From Cycas panzhihuaensis (Eukaryota > Cycadophyta): DNA of 64,000 nucleotides. The notes under the pieces are model-generated. The model ran no database searches. It was not told the origin of the DNA and worked only from the letters and a program-made list of their open reading frames with translations. The stretch is taken from positions 25,241,741-25,305,740 of the forward strand of contig CM041465.1 of assembly GCA_023213395.1 (NCBI GenBank), given 5' to 3'. Positions 11,701 through 23,449 of this stretch are shown piece after piece. Position 1 is the first letter of the stretch, and the number at the start of each line of letters is the position of its first letter. Made by a program: the position numbers and the translations under genes.

Positions 11701-13267
11701 GTAGAAGATCCAGTGCTATTTCTAGAGCAAACACTTTATGTAAATACAAAGCAACAATGCACCAAATCAACTAGTGATTTGTATATAATTGCTGGCAACA
11801 AATCGATAACGTGGTGAAGAGGAAATTCTTCAATGAATTGTTAAATATAGCTCATGAATTTTAGATATAAGGGCAAGCTACTTTAAAATGTTGAAAGCAG
11901 TGAAATGATGGCATCTAGGCATGGCATACAAGGTAAAGGTAATAGGCTACACATGCAAAAAAGTTGAGGTTTTAAGCACTGAAAGCAAACAATCAAGAAG
12001 CATATATGTAGATAGTGGAGTAGAGTAAGAATGAGCATCTAATGACCTTGCTTGAAAAGACTAATGATCTTCTTATCCATCTTGGTGCTGTTATCCAAAG
12101 GTAGAAGGATGTAGCACATGCAAATGACAGTAAGATACTGATTGAATAGGGAAAGATCAGAAGGGGTCCGTTGTTCAATTGATTAAGTATATTTTCAATT
12201 CCGTTCAAAATCACAAGATTATCATAGTTTTGAATATGGAAGTTGTTATGGTTAACTGTGAGATAGTTGGGAACCCCAAGTACATAGATGCAAATTCTTA
12301 GTAGCAGCAAAGAGCTTCTGTGCCAATGCAAGCCATACCTCAGGCTCAACCTGCACCATAGATCCAACCTGTACAGTCATATGGAGCCTCTTACAACTTA
12401 GGGTTTAGAACAGTGCCAAACTAGAACCAAGTGATGGAACCTATTAATGGAGTCTATCCAAGGAGTGAGCCTGGAACTAGAGCAATGGGGTTATATGCGA
12501 AGGCAACACAATCAACTACTCATCCAATGTAGAACTCTCAAATTACTGGACCTGGTCTAGTAGGTGTTCATCCAGGTAGAGGATCCAATGCTTCATCAAA
12601 TCTATATAACCATACCTGAGGCAGAAGAAACCAAGGTAAACCTAATGCGAACCCAAGAAAACACTCTGTTTGTCTTTCTAACCTGCACTAAGGTGGCCAA
12701 GGGTACTCTAAAATAGTATCAACTCAAAGAAAGGATGAAAAATAGTGGTTTTAAGCCCCCAAAATAACTAAAGCCATAAAAATACAAAAAGTTATATACT
12801 GTAACAAAGGAAATTATTAGGACACCAAAAAAGGTTTAAAAATAGAAACAAGTATTGGAGAGACAAGCGGATAATATAGTGATGCAACAGAGCCACAAAT
12901 AAAATAAAATAAAAAATCAAATATAACAAAGAAATATATATATAATCCAAAAAGATTCAAATATAACAATGAAATATATATGTATATATATATTATATCT
13001 GAATATTTTATATATTTATATTTGAATATAAAGTACAAAGATATTTATATCTGAATATAAAGTACGAAGAACCTAGTAATATCACTGTGATAAATTTATA
13101 GAAGATGGACTTCAGAGGATAAGATCTTCATTCATATTGGTTGAAACTCTAAATGGTCTTCTCCAGTAGACAGGTGAGCTTGCTAAGATCCTAACAAGTA
13201 GTCATATGCAGTTGTTTTGCCAGATGTATGAGAAGCTAGATCAGTATAAATGATTATAAAGCACCAA
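8727..13267 (-). other. Copia-1 long untranslated leader
   Basis: 4.5 kb between primer-binding site and gag with no element gene in sense. Parts of it recur in other elements of this window in the same orientation relative to gag. 8925-9310 matches 22010-22420 of copia-2 (reverse complement). 9540-11500 matches 31735-33230 of copia-4 (reverse complement). Copia elements usually have leaders of a few hundred bases or less. It may be an intron-containing or structured leader, or captured sequence. An open-looking segment on the opposite strand (11563-12760) is listed separately. Confidence 0.7.
11563..12760 (+). pseudogene. Unrecognised broken coding-like region, antisense in copia-1 leader
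   Basis: I do not recognise this. It starts with an 84-codon open frame at 11563. After a frame change it includes EHLMTLLEKTNDLLIHLGAV (near 12030-12090), then a Gln/Pro-rich stretch (VPMQAIPQAQPAP…IQPVQSYGASYNLGF, near 12320-12410) and an Asn/Gly/Arg-rich tail to about 12650. Interrupting stops are mostly TAG or TAA where Gln would fit. The composition resembles a gag-like or other low-complexity protein. It lies antisense to copia-1, so it may be an antisense gene of the element or an older insertion. Confidence that it once coded is moderate. Confidence 0.4.
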
Positions 13268-13282
13268 CTTGGCTCTGATACC
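13268..13282 (-). promoter_or_regulatory. Copia-1 primer-binding site
   Basis: On the minus strand it reads TTTGGTATCAGAGCCA, three bases inside the 5' LTR. This is the canonical Ty1/copia site complementary to initiator Met tRNA. Confidence 0.9.
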
Positions 13283-13285
13283 AAA

Positions 13286-13634
13286 TGATGGATTCAGAGG
13301 AGTAGAGCAGGACATTAGATCGAATGCATTTTGAGAAAATAAGTGATTTCTGAATGTAGGTAGTGTTAAAAAACACTAGGGAGGTATTCCCACCCTTTAA
13401 ATAAAGTTTTTTAGGAGGTGGCAAGTGCCATCACCCTACCTGCATGTTAGCCAACGTATAATTCAAAATATATTAAAAAAATAATAATGATAAATATAAT
13501 CGTGTACCTTAATAAAGTGGTGTCAGCTCCTGGTGGCTATTGGGAGGCTTAAGGTGCCCTAGGGGACCTCAAAGGTGTCTTTGAGGGGCCCTAGGCACAC
13601 AAGTCTTTTAATAGCATTAGGGTTTTTCCCAACA
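13286..13634 (-). repeat. Copia-1 5' LTR
   Basis: 349 bp, pair of 4294-4642. Minus-strand start TGTTGGGAAAAACCC and end CATCA. It would hold the element promoter. I see no unambiguous TATA box. Confidence 0.93.
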
Positions 13635-13639
13635 CTTAA

Positions 13640-13936
13640 CCTTCATCAAATGAATCAAGTTCAAATTTAAGTCAAGTGTAAAGTAAATGTCCAAGACGAC
13701 TTGTGAGAAATCATAGTCTGAGTAATATTCTTGATATAAATTTTGAAAGAAGGTTGAGATTATCATAAACCTAAGTCAATTATGCTTTAATAATTCAAGT
13801 GATAAAAAAATAATGAACCTCAAATATTTAATAAAGCTACTAAAAGTGAAGAATAGATCCAAGTAATAAAAATTGAATATAATACCTTATATAGAAATAA
13901 AACATGGGATTTAGTAGAGTAATCTATTAGTAAATA
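13640..13936 (+). pseudogene. Copia-0 pol, linker and start of RT
   Basis: Continues the copia-0 reading after the copia-1 insertion. It carries an Arg-rich linker, then a segment with the character NEPQIFNKAT…EEWIQVMK…NKTWDLVE, which is the conserved entry to copia reverse transcriptase. It ends abruptly where the X LTR begins at 13937. Several stops. Confidence 0.7.
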
Positions 13937-14381
13937 TGTAAGCCCATAGAATTTTGGCATAGATATATAGTTATCATACTATAAAGAATCCATAAAATAT
14001 CATTTCAACATAAATAATATCAACAATTCATAATGTTATCAAATTTACATAAAAAATAATAGCTCATAATATTAGATATATAATAAAAATATTATTTAGA
14101 ATCATAAATATTAGATGAAGCCTCTAAAGTAATGGACCTCTTCAAGCTAAGGGTTTCATCTTAATGGCACAATAGTGTACTAATGCCTGTAGGCCATTAT
14201 TTCAGAATAATAATTCTCCAAGATGATTACAAACAAATAATGATACATTATTTATAAGCCTACTTTTACTCTCTCTCTAAAAATTTACTTCTTATTCTCT
14301 CTTCTAGAAATACCAACTCCATATGTAATAACTCATCCTTATTTTCTTAAAAAATGACTTCACATAATTAGGCATACAATA
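13937..14381 (-). repeat. Element X LTR copy A
   Basis: Starts TGTAAGCCCATAGAATTTTGG. Ends GGCATACAATA, with TA where a CA end is expected. It aligns along its length with copies B and C. Confidence 0.75.
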
Positions 14382-16877
14382 ACTCATATCCTCTTAAAAT
14401 ACTTTACCCTTAAAGTATAGATAGTCATACATGGACTTGCTTAGGCCAACTTTAATGTGTTATTCAATCCACCATCTACTAAGTGATATATGTCATTAAG
14501 AATTAATGTACTCTTATACCTTCTGTTAGAGGTAATTAATAAGTAACCTAAACTTATAGACACTCATGTCTAGAACTTGGTGCATGTTATACCCCATCTT
14601 CTTTAATAACAATCTTGAGACCTATGTGATGTTGAAGACCCTAGCAAAAACCCTATTTTATGGTTATATACCTTATCCTCAATTGATCTTGCTTGAGGTA
14701 TATGGGTTCTTGAGGATATTGATGAGGTTTTATATGGGGGTAATAAGTTGATTTAGGAGGGTCAATAAAAGGGTGATCATGACAGTTAACTAAGGGGGAT
14801 TATCTATAATTACAAAGAACAACATAAGAAAGGATGGATGAAGTGGAAGTTGATGAAGTGATCAAGAAGAGTTTTAGATGTATAGGTAATGTGGACATAG
14901 GAGCTATATGTTGAGAGGTACCTGACATTTATAACTTGATTATGTAAGGGGCTATGATGAATAAGAGGTTAGTTGGATAACTAAAGACCTTAGGGAAATA
15001 AGACTAGTATAGGACTAGTGATAGATGCTCTTTATGGAAAAAAGGATTTAATAGGCATCCACTGAAGGACATAGGGTTATGTGAAGGATCTAATAGGGGA
15101 AAAGAGTGTTTATTATATAAAATCATAAAAGGCATGGATAGGTATGATGGGGTTTTATAAGGGGGAATAGACAATTTTAAATTAGGAGGCAAAACATAAT
15201 AGAGGGAGAGTAGAAGATTTATAAATTCCTACCAAGTAAATTCCTAGGGGATAAAGAAACATGTGAATGATGAAATGAGCTATGGTTGTGAAGAGGGACT
15301 AAAATTCATCCTATAAAGAATTTAAAGTTAAGGAGCATAGGAGCTTATATAGCTATAGTATAATAGGAAGATGAACTCTTTATGGCTATGTTATAAGGGA
15401 CAATAAGAGAGAAAATAAAATTACAAAAGGAAATGGACATGAGTAAAGTAGGGTAAGCAACCATATCTAGTACCTTATTAGTGTTATTTGGCTAGTTGAG
15501 ATATCCATAAGGATACTTAGGCTCTTCTTTATAACACTACTTTTGTTCTTCTTTCTCCACTAAATCTTGCTTAGATGATACATTCAAGAATGCAAGTTGC
15601 TTCTATATGTGTTTGCCTTCTTCTTCATATGGATATAAGAAGTCATTATTGCTTTATTATTCTATGTGCTATATGTAATTAGATTCTTCTTTATCTTTAT
15701 ATTTATTATAAGTAGGCTATTCTTATTCCTCATTTCTACAACTACTATTGTATTCCTATATGTGTATTAGGCCATTTTGAATTTACTTATCTTGATTCCA
15801 CTTGTATGGTGTAGTTATTAACATCACCTTAAACCATGACTAGTCATTGAATACTTTTATTTTGCGAAACTAATTAATAGACCAATCAATAGATTTTTTT
15901 GTTAAGGGAAGTTCTATACATGGTCCATAATATTTAGCTTTTGTATTATTCATGTCATCATACAATGTTTCAATAAGTTATAGATACTCTCTTATATCAA
16001 TGTCGTCAAAATTAAAGAATTTTAACTCTATTCTTTTCTTTCTTGTTAAAAAGAGTGATAAGTATAGGGGTAAAAATCTACTTCAAAATAGATCAAAATA
16101 GGACCATTCAAAATTAAGGCCTCTAAACTAGGATTCTAATGGCTTAGATTAAATTAAAATTAGAGCATATAGTAGAAGTTATGGATAAAAATATCCAAGT
16201 ACCCCCTTTGAAAATTTACACTAAAAAATAAAATAAAAAATAATAGATAAAAAAAAATATTGTTAGCCCCTTTTGAAGCTTAACCTATGGTTGTCTAAGA
16301 CTAGCATGTGACCACTCACTTTGACAATAAATAAAACCTTAAAAACTCCAAAAATAACTCAATATAATTTAATTAAATCAAACCTATTCACAATTGTGTC
16401 TATCGTGTTCTTTTATGGTATAGCTCTAGGGGTATAAGCTTATAAGTTTGTCATCATTAAGTGTATGCACATGTGCTTATCATTAATCATTACCCATAGG
16501 ACTGTAACCTCTATGGCCATGTCCTATGCTTTTCTAGATCTCTCATTGCTTACTCGTAATTGATGGATCATGCTCTTATAACTAGGCAAGTGTGCTCATG
16601 ATCACAGGATGGGTAAATTCTCCCTTGTGCCCATGCCTTGAGTTATTTATAGTTATTGAATTGGCCTACCTCATGAAATCCTTCCTAAACACCTTGACCT
16701 TACTCTCCTCCATGGCTTCTAGGAGATATGTATTCTTGAATAGATAAACTAGTCTTTTAGAGTAAGACACTCACTTGGTATTAATGTAAATATACACTAG
16801 ACTACCATATAAATATTATGGATGGTATATATATAATAACAAATTAATTGTAGATTCTTCTTCGCTTTGATACTAGT
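14382..16877 (-). pseudogene. Element X internal region 1, gag-like
   Basis: About 2.5 kb. On the minus strand around 15800-16020 there is a DDIDIREYLQ-like reading followed by a Ser-Ile-Asp-Trp motif (…KSIDWSIN). This parallels ALDWF in internal region 2 and recalls retrotransposon gag folds. Downstream (15450-14800) is a Ser/Pro/His-rich region whose stops are mostly TAG or TAA in place of Gln. No pol motif was found. Near 16190-16290 the leader contains CCAAGTACCCCCTTTGA and TTAGCCCCTTTTGAAGCTT, words shared with several copia leaders in this window. Confidence 0.45.
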
Positions 16878-17330
16878 TATTATAAGCCCATGGAATTTTG
16901 ATAAATAAATGTAGTCATTTCACCATAAAGAATTTAGAAAATATCATCCCAACATAAATATTTTCAGTAATTCATAATGATAGTAGATTTTCATATAAAA
17001 TAACAACTCATAATATTAGATATACAGCAAAAAATATTATTCATAATCATAAATATCAGATGAAGCCTTTGTAATAATGACCCTATTCAAGGCAAGGTTT
17101 CCTCTTAATGGTACAATAATGCTCTAATGGTCTTAGGCTATTATTTCTAGAATAATAATTCTCTAAGATGGTTACAAATGAATAATGTTTCCCTATTTAT
17201 AACCCTACTTTTACTCTCTCCCTCTCTAAAAACTTAGTTTTTATTCTCTCTCCTAAAAATATAAACTCCACATATAATAAATCCTCGTTACTCTCTTAAA
17301 AATTGACTTCACATAATTAGGCATGTAACA
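16878..17330 (-). repeat. Element X LTR copy B
   Basis: Starts TATTATAAGCCCATGG (TG start mutated) and ends GGCATGTAACA. It is followed on the plus strand by ACTCCCCTCCCCTTAAAA, i.e. a strong polypurine tract on the minus strand. It is preceded by CTTTGATACTAG, a primer-site complement for the element at its left. Confidence 0.8.
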
Positions 17331-19767
17331 ACTCCCCTCCCCTTAAAATACTTTGCCCTTGAGGTATAGATAGTCACATGTAGAGTTGCTTGGGCTAGAT
17401 TTGATATGTTATTCAATCTATCACCTATTCAATATTGTATTTCATAAAAAAATGGTTCACTCTTATGCCTTATATTAGAGTTAGTTGATAGGTAACTTAA
17501 ACCTATAGATGCTTATATTTAGAACTTAGTGTATGTTGTATCCCATCTTGTATAACAATGATCTTGGGACTTATGTAATGTTGAGGGTGCCTGGCCAACA
17601 TCTTATTTTATGGTTGTATACTTTCTCTTCAATTAATCTCACTTGAGGTGTACTATGGGTTGAGGATATTGAGAAGGTTTTGGAGAGGGGCTAATAGGTT
17701 GATTTAGGCATATAAATAAAAGGGTCATTATGAGGGTTATCTAGTGGAGTTTTTTTACAATTATGAAACATAATATAAGAAAGGATGGATGAAGCGAGTG
17801 TTGATGAGGCAATCCTAAATAATTCTAGATGTGTAAGTAATTTGGACATAAGAGTTATATATTAAGAAGTACATGGGATTTAAAAATTAATTCAATAATG
17901 GTCTATGGTGAATAAGGGTTTAATTGGATAATTAGAGACCTTAGGGAAATAAAATTGATGTGGGACTAGTGATAGGCACTCTTTATAGAGAAAAAGATTT
18001 AATAGGTATCGATTACAAAGTGTAGAATTATGTGAAGGATCTAATGGGGGAAAAGAATATTGATTATATAGAAGTGTGGGACATGGGAATAGATAAGATG
18101 AGGTTTTATAAGGAGGAATAACAAGTTTTGCATTAGGAGGTAAAACATAATGAAGGGAGAGTGGAAGGTATAGAACATCCTATTGAGTAAATTACTTAGG
18201 AGATGAAAGAACATGTAAGTAGTGAAATAAGCTACAGTTGTAAAGAGGGACTAGGATTTGTTCTATGAAGAATTTAGAGTTAAGGAGCTTAACAACTTGT
18301 AAAACTATGGGATAATAGGAAGAAGAATTCTTTATGGATATACTATAGTAAGAGGGAACACCAAATTATAAAAGGAAATAGACATTTACAAAGAAAGACT
18401 AATAATTGTATCTAGTACCTAATTAACGTTGTTTTGTTGGTTGGGATCTCCATGAGGCTACTTGGGATCTTCTTTATCTATTAAATCTTGCTTGGATGAT
18501 GCATTCAAGAATGCATTCTACTTTTGTATACATTTGTCTTCTTCTTCATATAGATGTGCAAATTCTCTATTACATGATTATTCTTTTCATTATATGTAAT
18601 TTAATCCTTCTTTATCTTTATCTTCATTGTAAGTGGGCTCTTCTCATTCCTCATTTGTAAAGCTATCATTTTAATCTTTTACATGTATTGGGCCATTTTG
18701 AATCTACTTATCTTAATTCCACTTGCTCGATATGATTATTAACATCACCTTAAACCATAGATAATCATTAAATATTTTTGGTTTGCTAGACTAATTAATG
18801 AACCAATCAAGAGCTTTCCTAATTAAGAGAAGCTTCATACATAATCTATAATCTTTACCTTTTATAACCTTTGTGTAATCTTATAATGTTTTGACAAATT
18901 GTAGACATTCTCTAATATCTATATCTTCATCAAGATTAAAAATTTCTAACTCCATTCATTTTTCTTATTACTAAGAGTGCTAATATAAGGAGTTAAAATC
19001 CACATCAAAATTAATTAGAATAATACCTTAGGACCTATCAAAACAAATCTCTTTGAACTAGGATTCCAATGATTTATACAAAATTGAAATATAACCTATA
19101 ATATAAGTTATGGAAAAACATGTCTAGGTACCCCCCTTTAAGAAAATAAACTAAAAAAATGCTAGCATCCTCTAGAGCTTAGCCCCTAATCACCTAAGAA
19201 TAGTATGTAACCACCCACTTTGATAATAAAAATATATATAAAACTCTAAAAAAACTCAATAGAATTTAATTAAATAAAACTTATTCATGGTTGTATCCAC
19301 CATGTTCTTTCATAGTGTAATTCTAAAGGTATAAGCTCATAATCTTATCACCATTAGGCATATACACCTATGTTTATCACTCGTCATTACGTATAGGACT
19401 ATAACCTCTGCAATCATCCTTTGTACTTTTCTAGGTCTCAAATTACTTACTCATGATCAACGGATTATGGTCTTATAGCTAGGCATACATGGTCTTAGAA
19501 TGGTAAATCCCCCCCTATGCTTATGCCTAGAGTTATTTATGATTGCTAGATTGGCTCACCTCATGATATCCTTCCTAAATGCATTCACCTCATTCTCTTT
19601 CATGCCTTCTAAGAGATATATATCCTTGAATAGATAAAATAATGTTCTAGAGCAATACATTTACATAATAGTAGCATAAACATAGACTAGACTACCACAC
19701 ATATATTTTGGATGGTATAGATTTGAAAAATCATGGATTATATATTCTTCTTTACTTTAATACTAGT
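17331..19767 (-). pseudogene. Element X internal region 2, gag-like
   Basis: Homologous along its length to internal region 1. It has the same order of LTR-proximal features, the same gag-like segment (minus strand about 18900-18750: DIRECLQFVKTL, then KALDWFIN) and the same A-rich leader with GGTACCCCCC near 19130. Many stops. No pol domains. Confidence 0.45.
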
Positions 19768-20127
19768 TGTTATAATCCCATAGAATTTTGATGGAGAAAT
19801 ATAGTCATTATACCATAAAGCATTTAGGGAAGAGTATCTCAACATAGATAATATCAGTAATTCATAATGATATTGGATTTTCTTATAAAATTACTATTTA
19901 AAATCATAAATATTAGATGAAGCCTCTATAATAATAGCCCTCTTTGAGGCAAAGGTTTTCTCCTAATTTTATAATACTACCCTAATAGCCCTAGGCAATT
20001 ATTTTTAGAATAATATTTCTCCAAGATCTTACAAATGAATAATGCTCCTCTATTTATAGGCCTTCTTTTACTCTCTCTCTAAAACCTAACCTTTTTATCA
20101 TCTCTCCTAAAAATATTGACTTTATAT
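19768..20127 (-). repeat. Element X LTR copy C, first part
   Basis: Starts TGTTATAATCCCATAG. Interrupted after 20127 by copia-2 (TSD TATAT) and continues at 40968. Confidence 0.8.
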
Positions 20128-20515
20128 TGTTAAAATTTATAATGTTACCTTCCTTACCATGTAATTTACATGTGCATGTGTATAATGATGTACTTTAGGT
20201 GACCCTCATTTATAATTTAATCATATTGTATAAATGTATTGGGTCCATTACTTGTGCTAATATATCGACTAATTATATTATTATAAACCTTAGTGTATTG
20301 CTTATATATTAGGCAGTTTCCTTATTATTTGTACATTGAATTATTGTTAATGTAGAAGCTCTATCGGATTGGAGCCTCATGAAGTGACAAATTCACTAGT
20401 GAACCTTTACACATCTCAGTTGTACTCTTGTGTGATTGAATAATTCATTATTTTAATAGTTGTGCTTTGTATTTTGATAGATTCACATAGTATTTAGATA
20501 TTAGAAGTATTTTCA
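20128..20515 (+). repeat. Copia-2 5' LTR
   Basis: 388 bp, TGTTAAAATTTATAATG…AAGTATTTTCA. It aligns with 40575-40962. Confidence 0.95.
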
Positions 20516-20517
20516 CA

Positions 20518-20530
20518 TGGTATCAGAGCC
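20518..20530 (+). promoter_or_regulatory. Copia-2 primer-binding site
   Basis: TGGTATCAGAGCC two bases after the LTR, the canonical copia primer site for initiator Met tRNA. Confidence 0.92.
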
Positions 20531-22490
20531 ATTATATGTTCTTTTTTGTATTATTTTAAGAATCAAGTAAGAAATGAAGGGTTGTTCACTCATAGTGGCA
20601 TCTTGTTACCATATTTTTTAAGATTTTCTCTCAATATTGGGTGGCCTCCAGTTAATTTAAAGCTACTACTAGTGTTTTAGAGATTGTAGCAGTGTGCATT
20701 TACTAAGTTTTAAGTTCATTATAGGCCACACAACTCTCAGTTCCTCTTTCAGTTAAAATAGCTCTATTTTAGCCCCTTTTTCAAGCCTAACATGTTTGTG
20801 CAAGCTATATTTTGCATCCAAACAAAGTTATATTGATTGTAGTAGTCCTTCATGGTTGCTTAGGCCCTATTGTAGGTAGTTCTACAAAGATTTTTACATC
20901 TAGTTGATCATTTATAACTCCAGACATCCATTTGACCTCCAAGAGCTACTATGACTTCATTTGACATTATTTTTCTTTGTTGGAGCTCTAAATCTATTCA
21001 AGAATAGGTGCCATAGGTTGTAGATGTAATTTCTAGTAAGTAAGATTAAAGATAGATGAGTTTTAGGCTCTGTTTGAGAGCATGGGATGCTAAAACGTTG
21101 CCCAAACCTGTGCACAGGCCATGGAAATTTATGGCTCATTTTCTAATTGATTTTGGCATATATTAACTCTATTTTTAATAACATTAAGTTGCATTAAGTT
21201 AAATTTAATATTTTGATTGAAATCTAATCAAAAGGAGCTCTAATTTGGTCATATTAACTGCTCATATGCTTACACTTTCAACATAAATGGGCAAAACTCA
21301 AATAAATTTAACTATCTTTTATGTGTTTTGCATTTACAAAAAGTTAATATTGCATTTCATAGTGCTTTAAAGTTTACAAGCCCCTAAGCTATCCAACACA
21401 TTGTCACATGCAATAGTATAATGATTAGGGGCCAACTTTCAAAGGGGCTTAATCCCAATCTTCACATTTTCTAGCTCATAAAGAGTACTTGTTACAATTT
21501 CTATTATAACTTTCTAACCAAGAGTTAGAATTTAGTGTTGTCTGAATCATTGGAAAGTTGACTTAGAGAGTAATAGTTTTAAGTTAGTTTGAGCTTGATT
21601 TGAGTTCAATTTATATGAGTTCTATCCTGCTAAATTTAGGTAATACTTTTAGCATGCTTAAGCTTTATTTCATCACTTAAAGCCCTAAACTTAGTTTTTT
21701 ATAAGACTCTTTGCTATTTTATGCTATTATTGATTACTAGTTAACTATTTTAATCTATTTTTTGGGATAATAGAGTGCTTGTGGTTGGTTTTTTATAGGT
21801 GTTCTCCTTGAATACTAAAGTGGACCTTCTTGGTGTAAGTCCACTCAAAGAGCTTTCTAAACCTCTTCTTTTTCCTTTAATTGCTTACATTTTCTTTTAC
21901 TTTTTAGCTTTTCTTTTAAAAAATCCCTAATTTATAAGTAAATCACCTAAAAATCAATATTTAACTTGAAACTTTAATTAGGATAATCTTGAATTAATAA
22001 GACAACTTTACCAACCTTATAAGGGGAATGACTAGGACCCCTAAAGTCACCACTTCATATATGCCTTTAGTATTTCTCTAATTTATTGAGGAAATTATTG
22101 ACTATAAGATGTATAAAGTGGTAGGATGAGGTGGCAAACTTTCCTTAGTGATTAGAGGCTAGGCTAGATCTAGAGGGGGTGAGTGCCTTAGTTATTAAGT
22201 TTTCACCACTAGATCTATCACTAGGCATAAGTCTAGTGTGGGTGGATCCATAAATTAGGGGGGTCTTTGACCTTCATAGAAACCTACATACTGAGGTATA
22301 TAGAGCCTTAAGCTTAAGCTCACATATTATTATATAGGGTCCCTAGTTTATCACTTGTGGATAGGCATCACTAAATAGAATAGTAACTAAGAACGTTTTT
22401 GAAGACCCTAAAACTTATAACTCTAAATTAGTAGTGCATAGATAGATTAATACACAAGCACTTAAAACTTAAAACCCAAAACCAAAAGAA
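20531..22490 (+). other. Copia-2 untranslated leader
   Basis: Two kilobases without recognisable sense coding. 22010-22420 is homologous to the reverse complement of 8925-9310 in copia-1. Shared words include AAGGGGAATGACTAGGACCCC, GTGAGTGCCTTAGTT, GGCATAAGTCTAG and TGAGGTATATAGAGCC. Around 21430-21530 are further words (AAAGGGGCTTAAT, AGAGTACTTGTTA) found in reverse complement in the leaders of copia-3 and X. Confidence 0.65.
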
Positions 22491-23440
22491 ACTTAGAAAT
22501 GGCATTATAAATGCTATTATCAAATACAATCAAACTTAATAGCATTAATAACTTTATCCCTTAGAAGAAACAAGTAAAAACCTTGCTCATTATGAATGAA
22601 TTTTGGGCCTATACCAATGGTGACATACCCTTACCTAGACCAACATAAGACCACAATGAATCTAGCATCATAATTTCACCATTGACTAGGGGTAACATCT
22701 ACCTCTGACTCAGCCTTTGCATTTGTAGCCTAAAACTTAGAGAGGGATAAGATTGTGCAATGGTCAGCTTAATAGCCTAGTCAACTTTAAAGTCTTACTT
22801 AACAATTAGACTCCTTAGACATATCTCAATATCCAAATACATCACCAACTCAGTATTAATCACATCAAGTTGGTACTTCCACCAATCAAAGTTAGTAGTC
22901 TCAATAATCCTAACAACTCCCACAACCTTAAACAAAGTAGAATCAGCAGAGTGGACCTAATGTCACCTACTTTTACTAAAAAAAAATTGGTCACCTTACT
23001 ATTAAATATAGGAGATGTTAGGCTAATCTACAAATATTATAAAATCAAGGGAGCCAAACTTATGGGCTTAGCTTCTAACAAGTAGCCCCATATTATCAAT
23101 AAGTAACCCTATTTTATCCACAAGGAGCACCCAACTATCAATAAGATGGACAAAGCTATCAACAACAAGGATAAAATCATTAATAAGGAGGACCATACCC
23201 TCTACAAATAGCCCCTTACCCACAACAAAGAAGCCCCATTCTACAACAAGGATCTCCCTACTTCTAACAAAGAGGCCTTATCTATCCATAAGGAGTGTCA
23301 TCATTTCAACAACTAGGCTAGTTCTATCAATAGAATTAAATGTTAAGACCTAATCAAATTTCAAGATAGAAAAACAAGAAGAGGTTCCCACCTAGGAATC
23401 AAATGAACCATAACACTTAATAAGGAGGCCACGCAACAAA
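22491..23440 (+). pseudogene. Copia-2 gag with Gln/Pro-rich C-terminus
   Basis: A KTLLIMNEFWAYTNGDIPLP segment near 22570-22635 matches the copia gag N-terminal region. A frame with 71 open codons lies at 22870-23085. From 23090 to 23340 the sequence encodes repeated Tyr-Gln-Gln-Gly/Pro-Tyr-like units (many Gln codons now TAG/TAA). It ends near an Asn/Arg-rich basic tail before protease. No clear CCHC knuckle survives. Confidence 0.6.
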
Positions 23441-23449
23441 CACCTAGGA

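Larger units (their letters stand above)
4294..13634 (-). mobile_element. Copia-1: complete but decayed Ty1/copia element
   Basis: Two LTRs of 349 bp (4294-4642 and 13286-13634) flank gag, protease, integrase, RT and RNase H, all read on the minus strand. The 5-bp direct repeat CTTAA occurs at 4289-4293 and 13635-13639. The primer site lies inside the right LTR and a polypurine tract inside the left LTR. Right and left LTRs differ at about 12% of positions by eye, so the insertion is old. The long leader (about 4.5 kb between primer site and gag) is unusual. It is inserted in copia-0. Confidence 0.95.
1670..13936 (+). mobile_element. Copia-0: old Ty1/copia retrotransposon remnant, split by copia-1
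   Basis: Outermost element of the nest. It has a 5' LTR at 1670-2116, a primer-binding site, decayed gag, protease and integrase up to 4293, then resumes at 13640 in the linker leading to reverse transcriptase. Joining across copia-1 restores one continuous, though stop-ridden, reading (…VEPT before, an Arg/Asn-rich RRLVRN segment after). From 13937 the 3' part is cut by element X, so no 3' LTR is seen. The order protease-integrase-RT is diagnostic of Ty1/copia. Too broken to be active. Confidence 0.8.

Noticed and set aside
11563-12760. Endogenous pararetrovirus (caulimovirus-like) as origin of the antisense region
   Set aside because: No movement protein, coat knuckle or RT of that type is present next to it. 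Nothing beyond a Gln/Pro-rich stretch supports it.
20518-20530. tRNA-like sequences at primer sites
   Set aside because: Only the complementary short primer-binding words are present, no tRNA cloverleaf.
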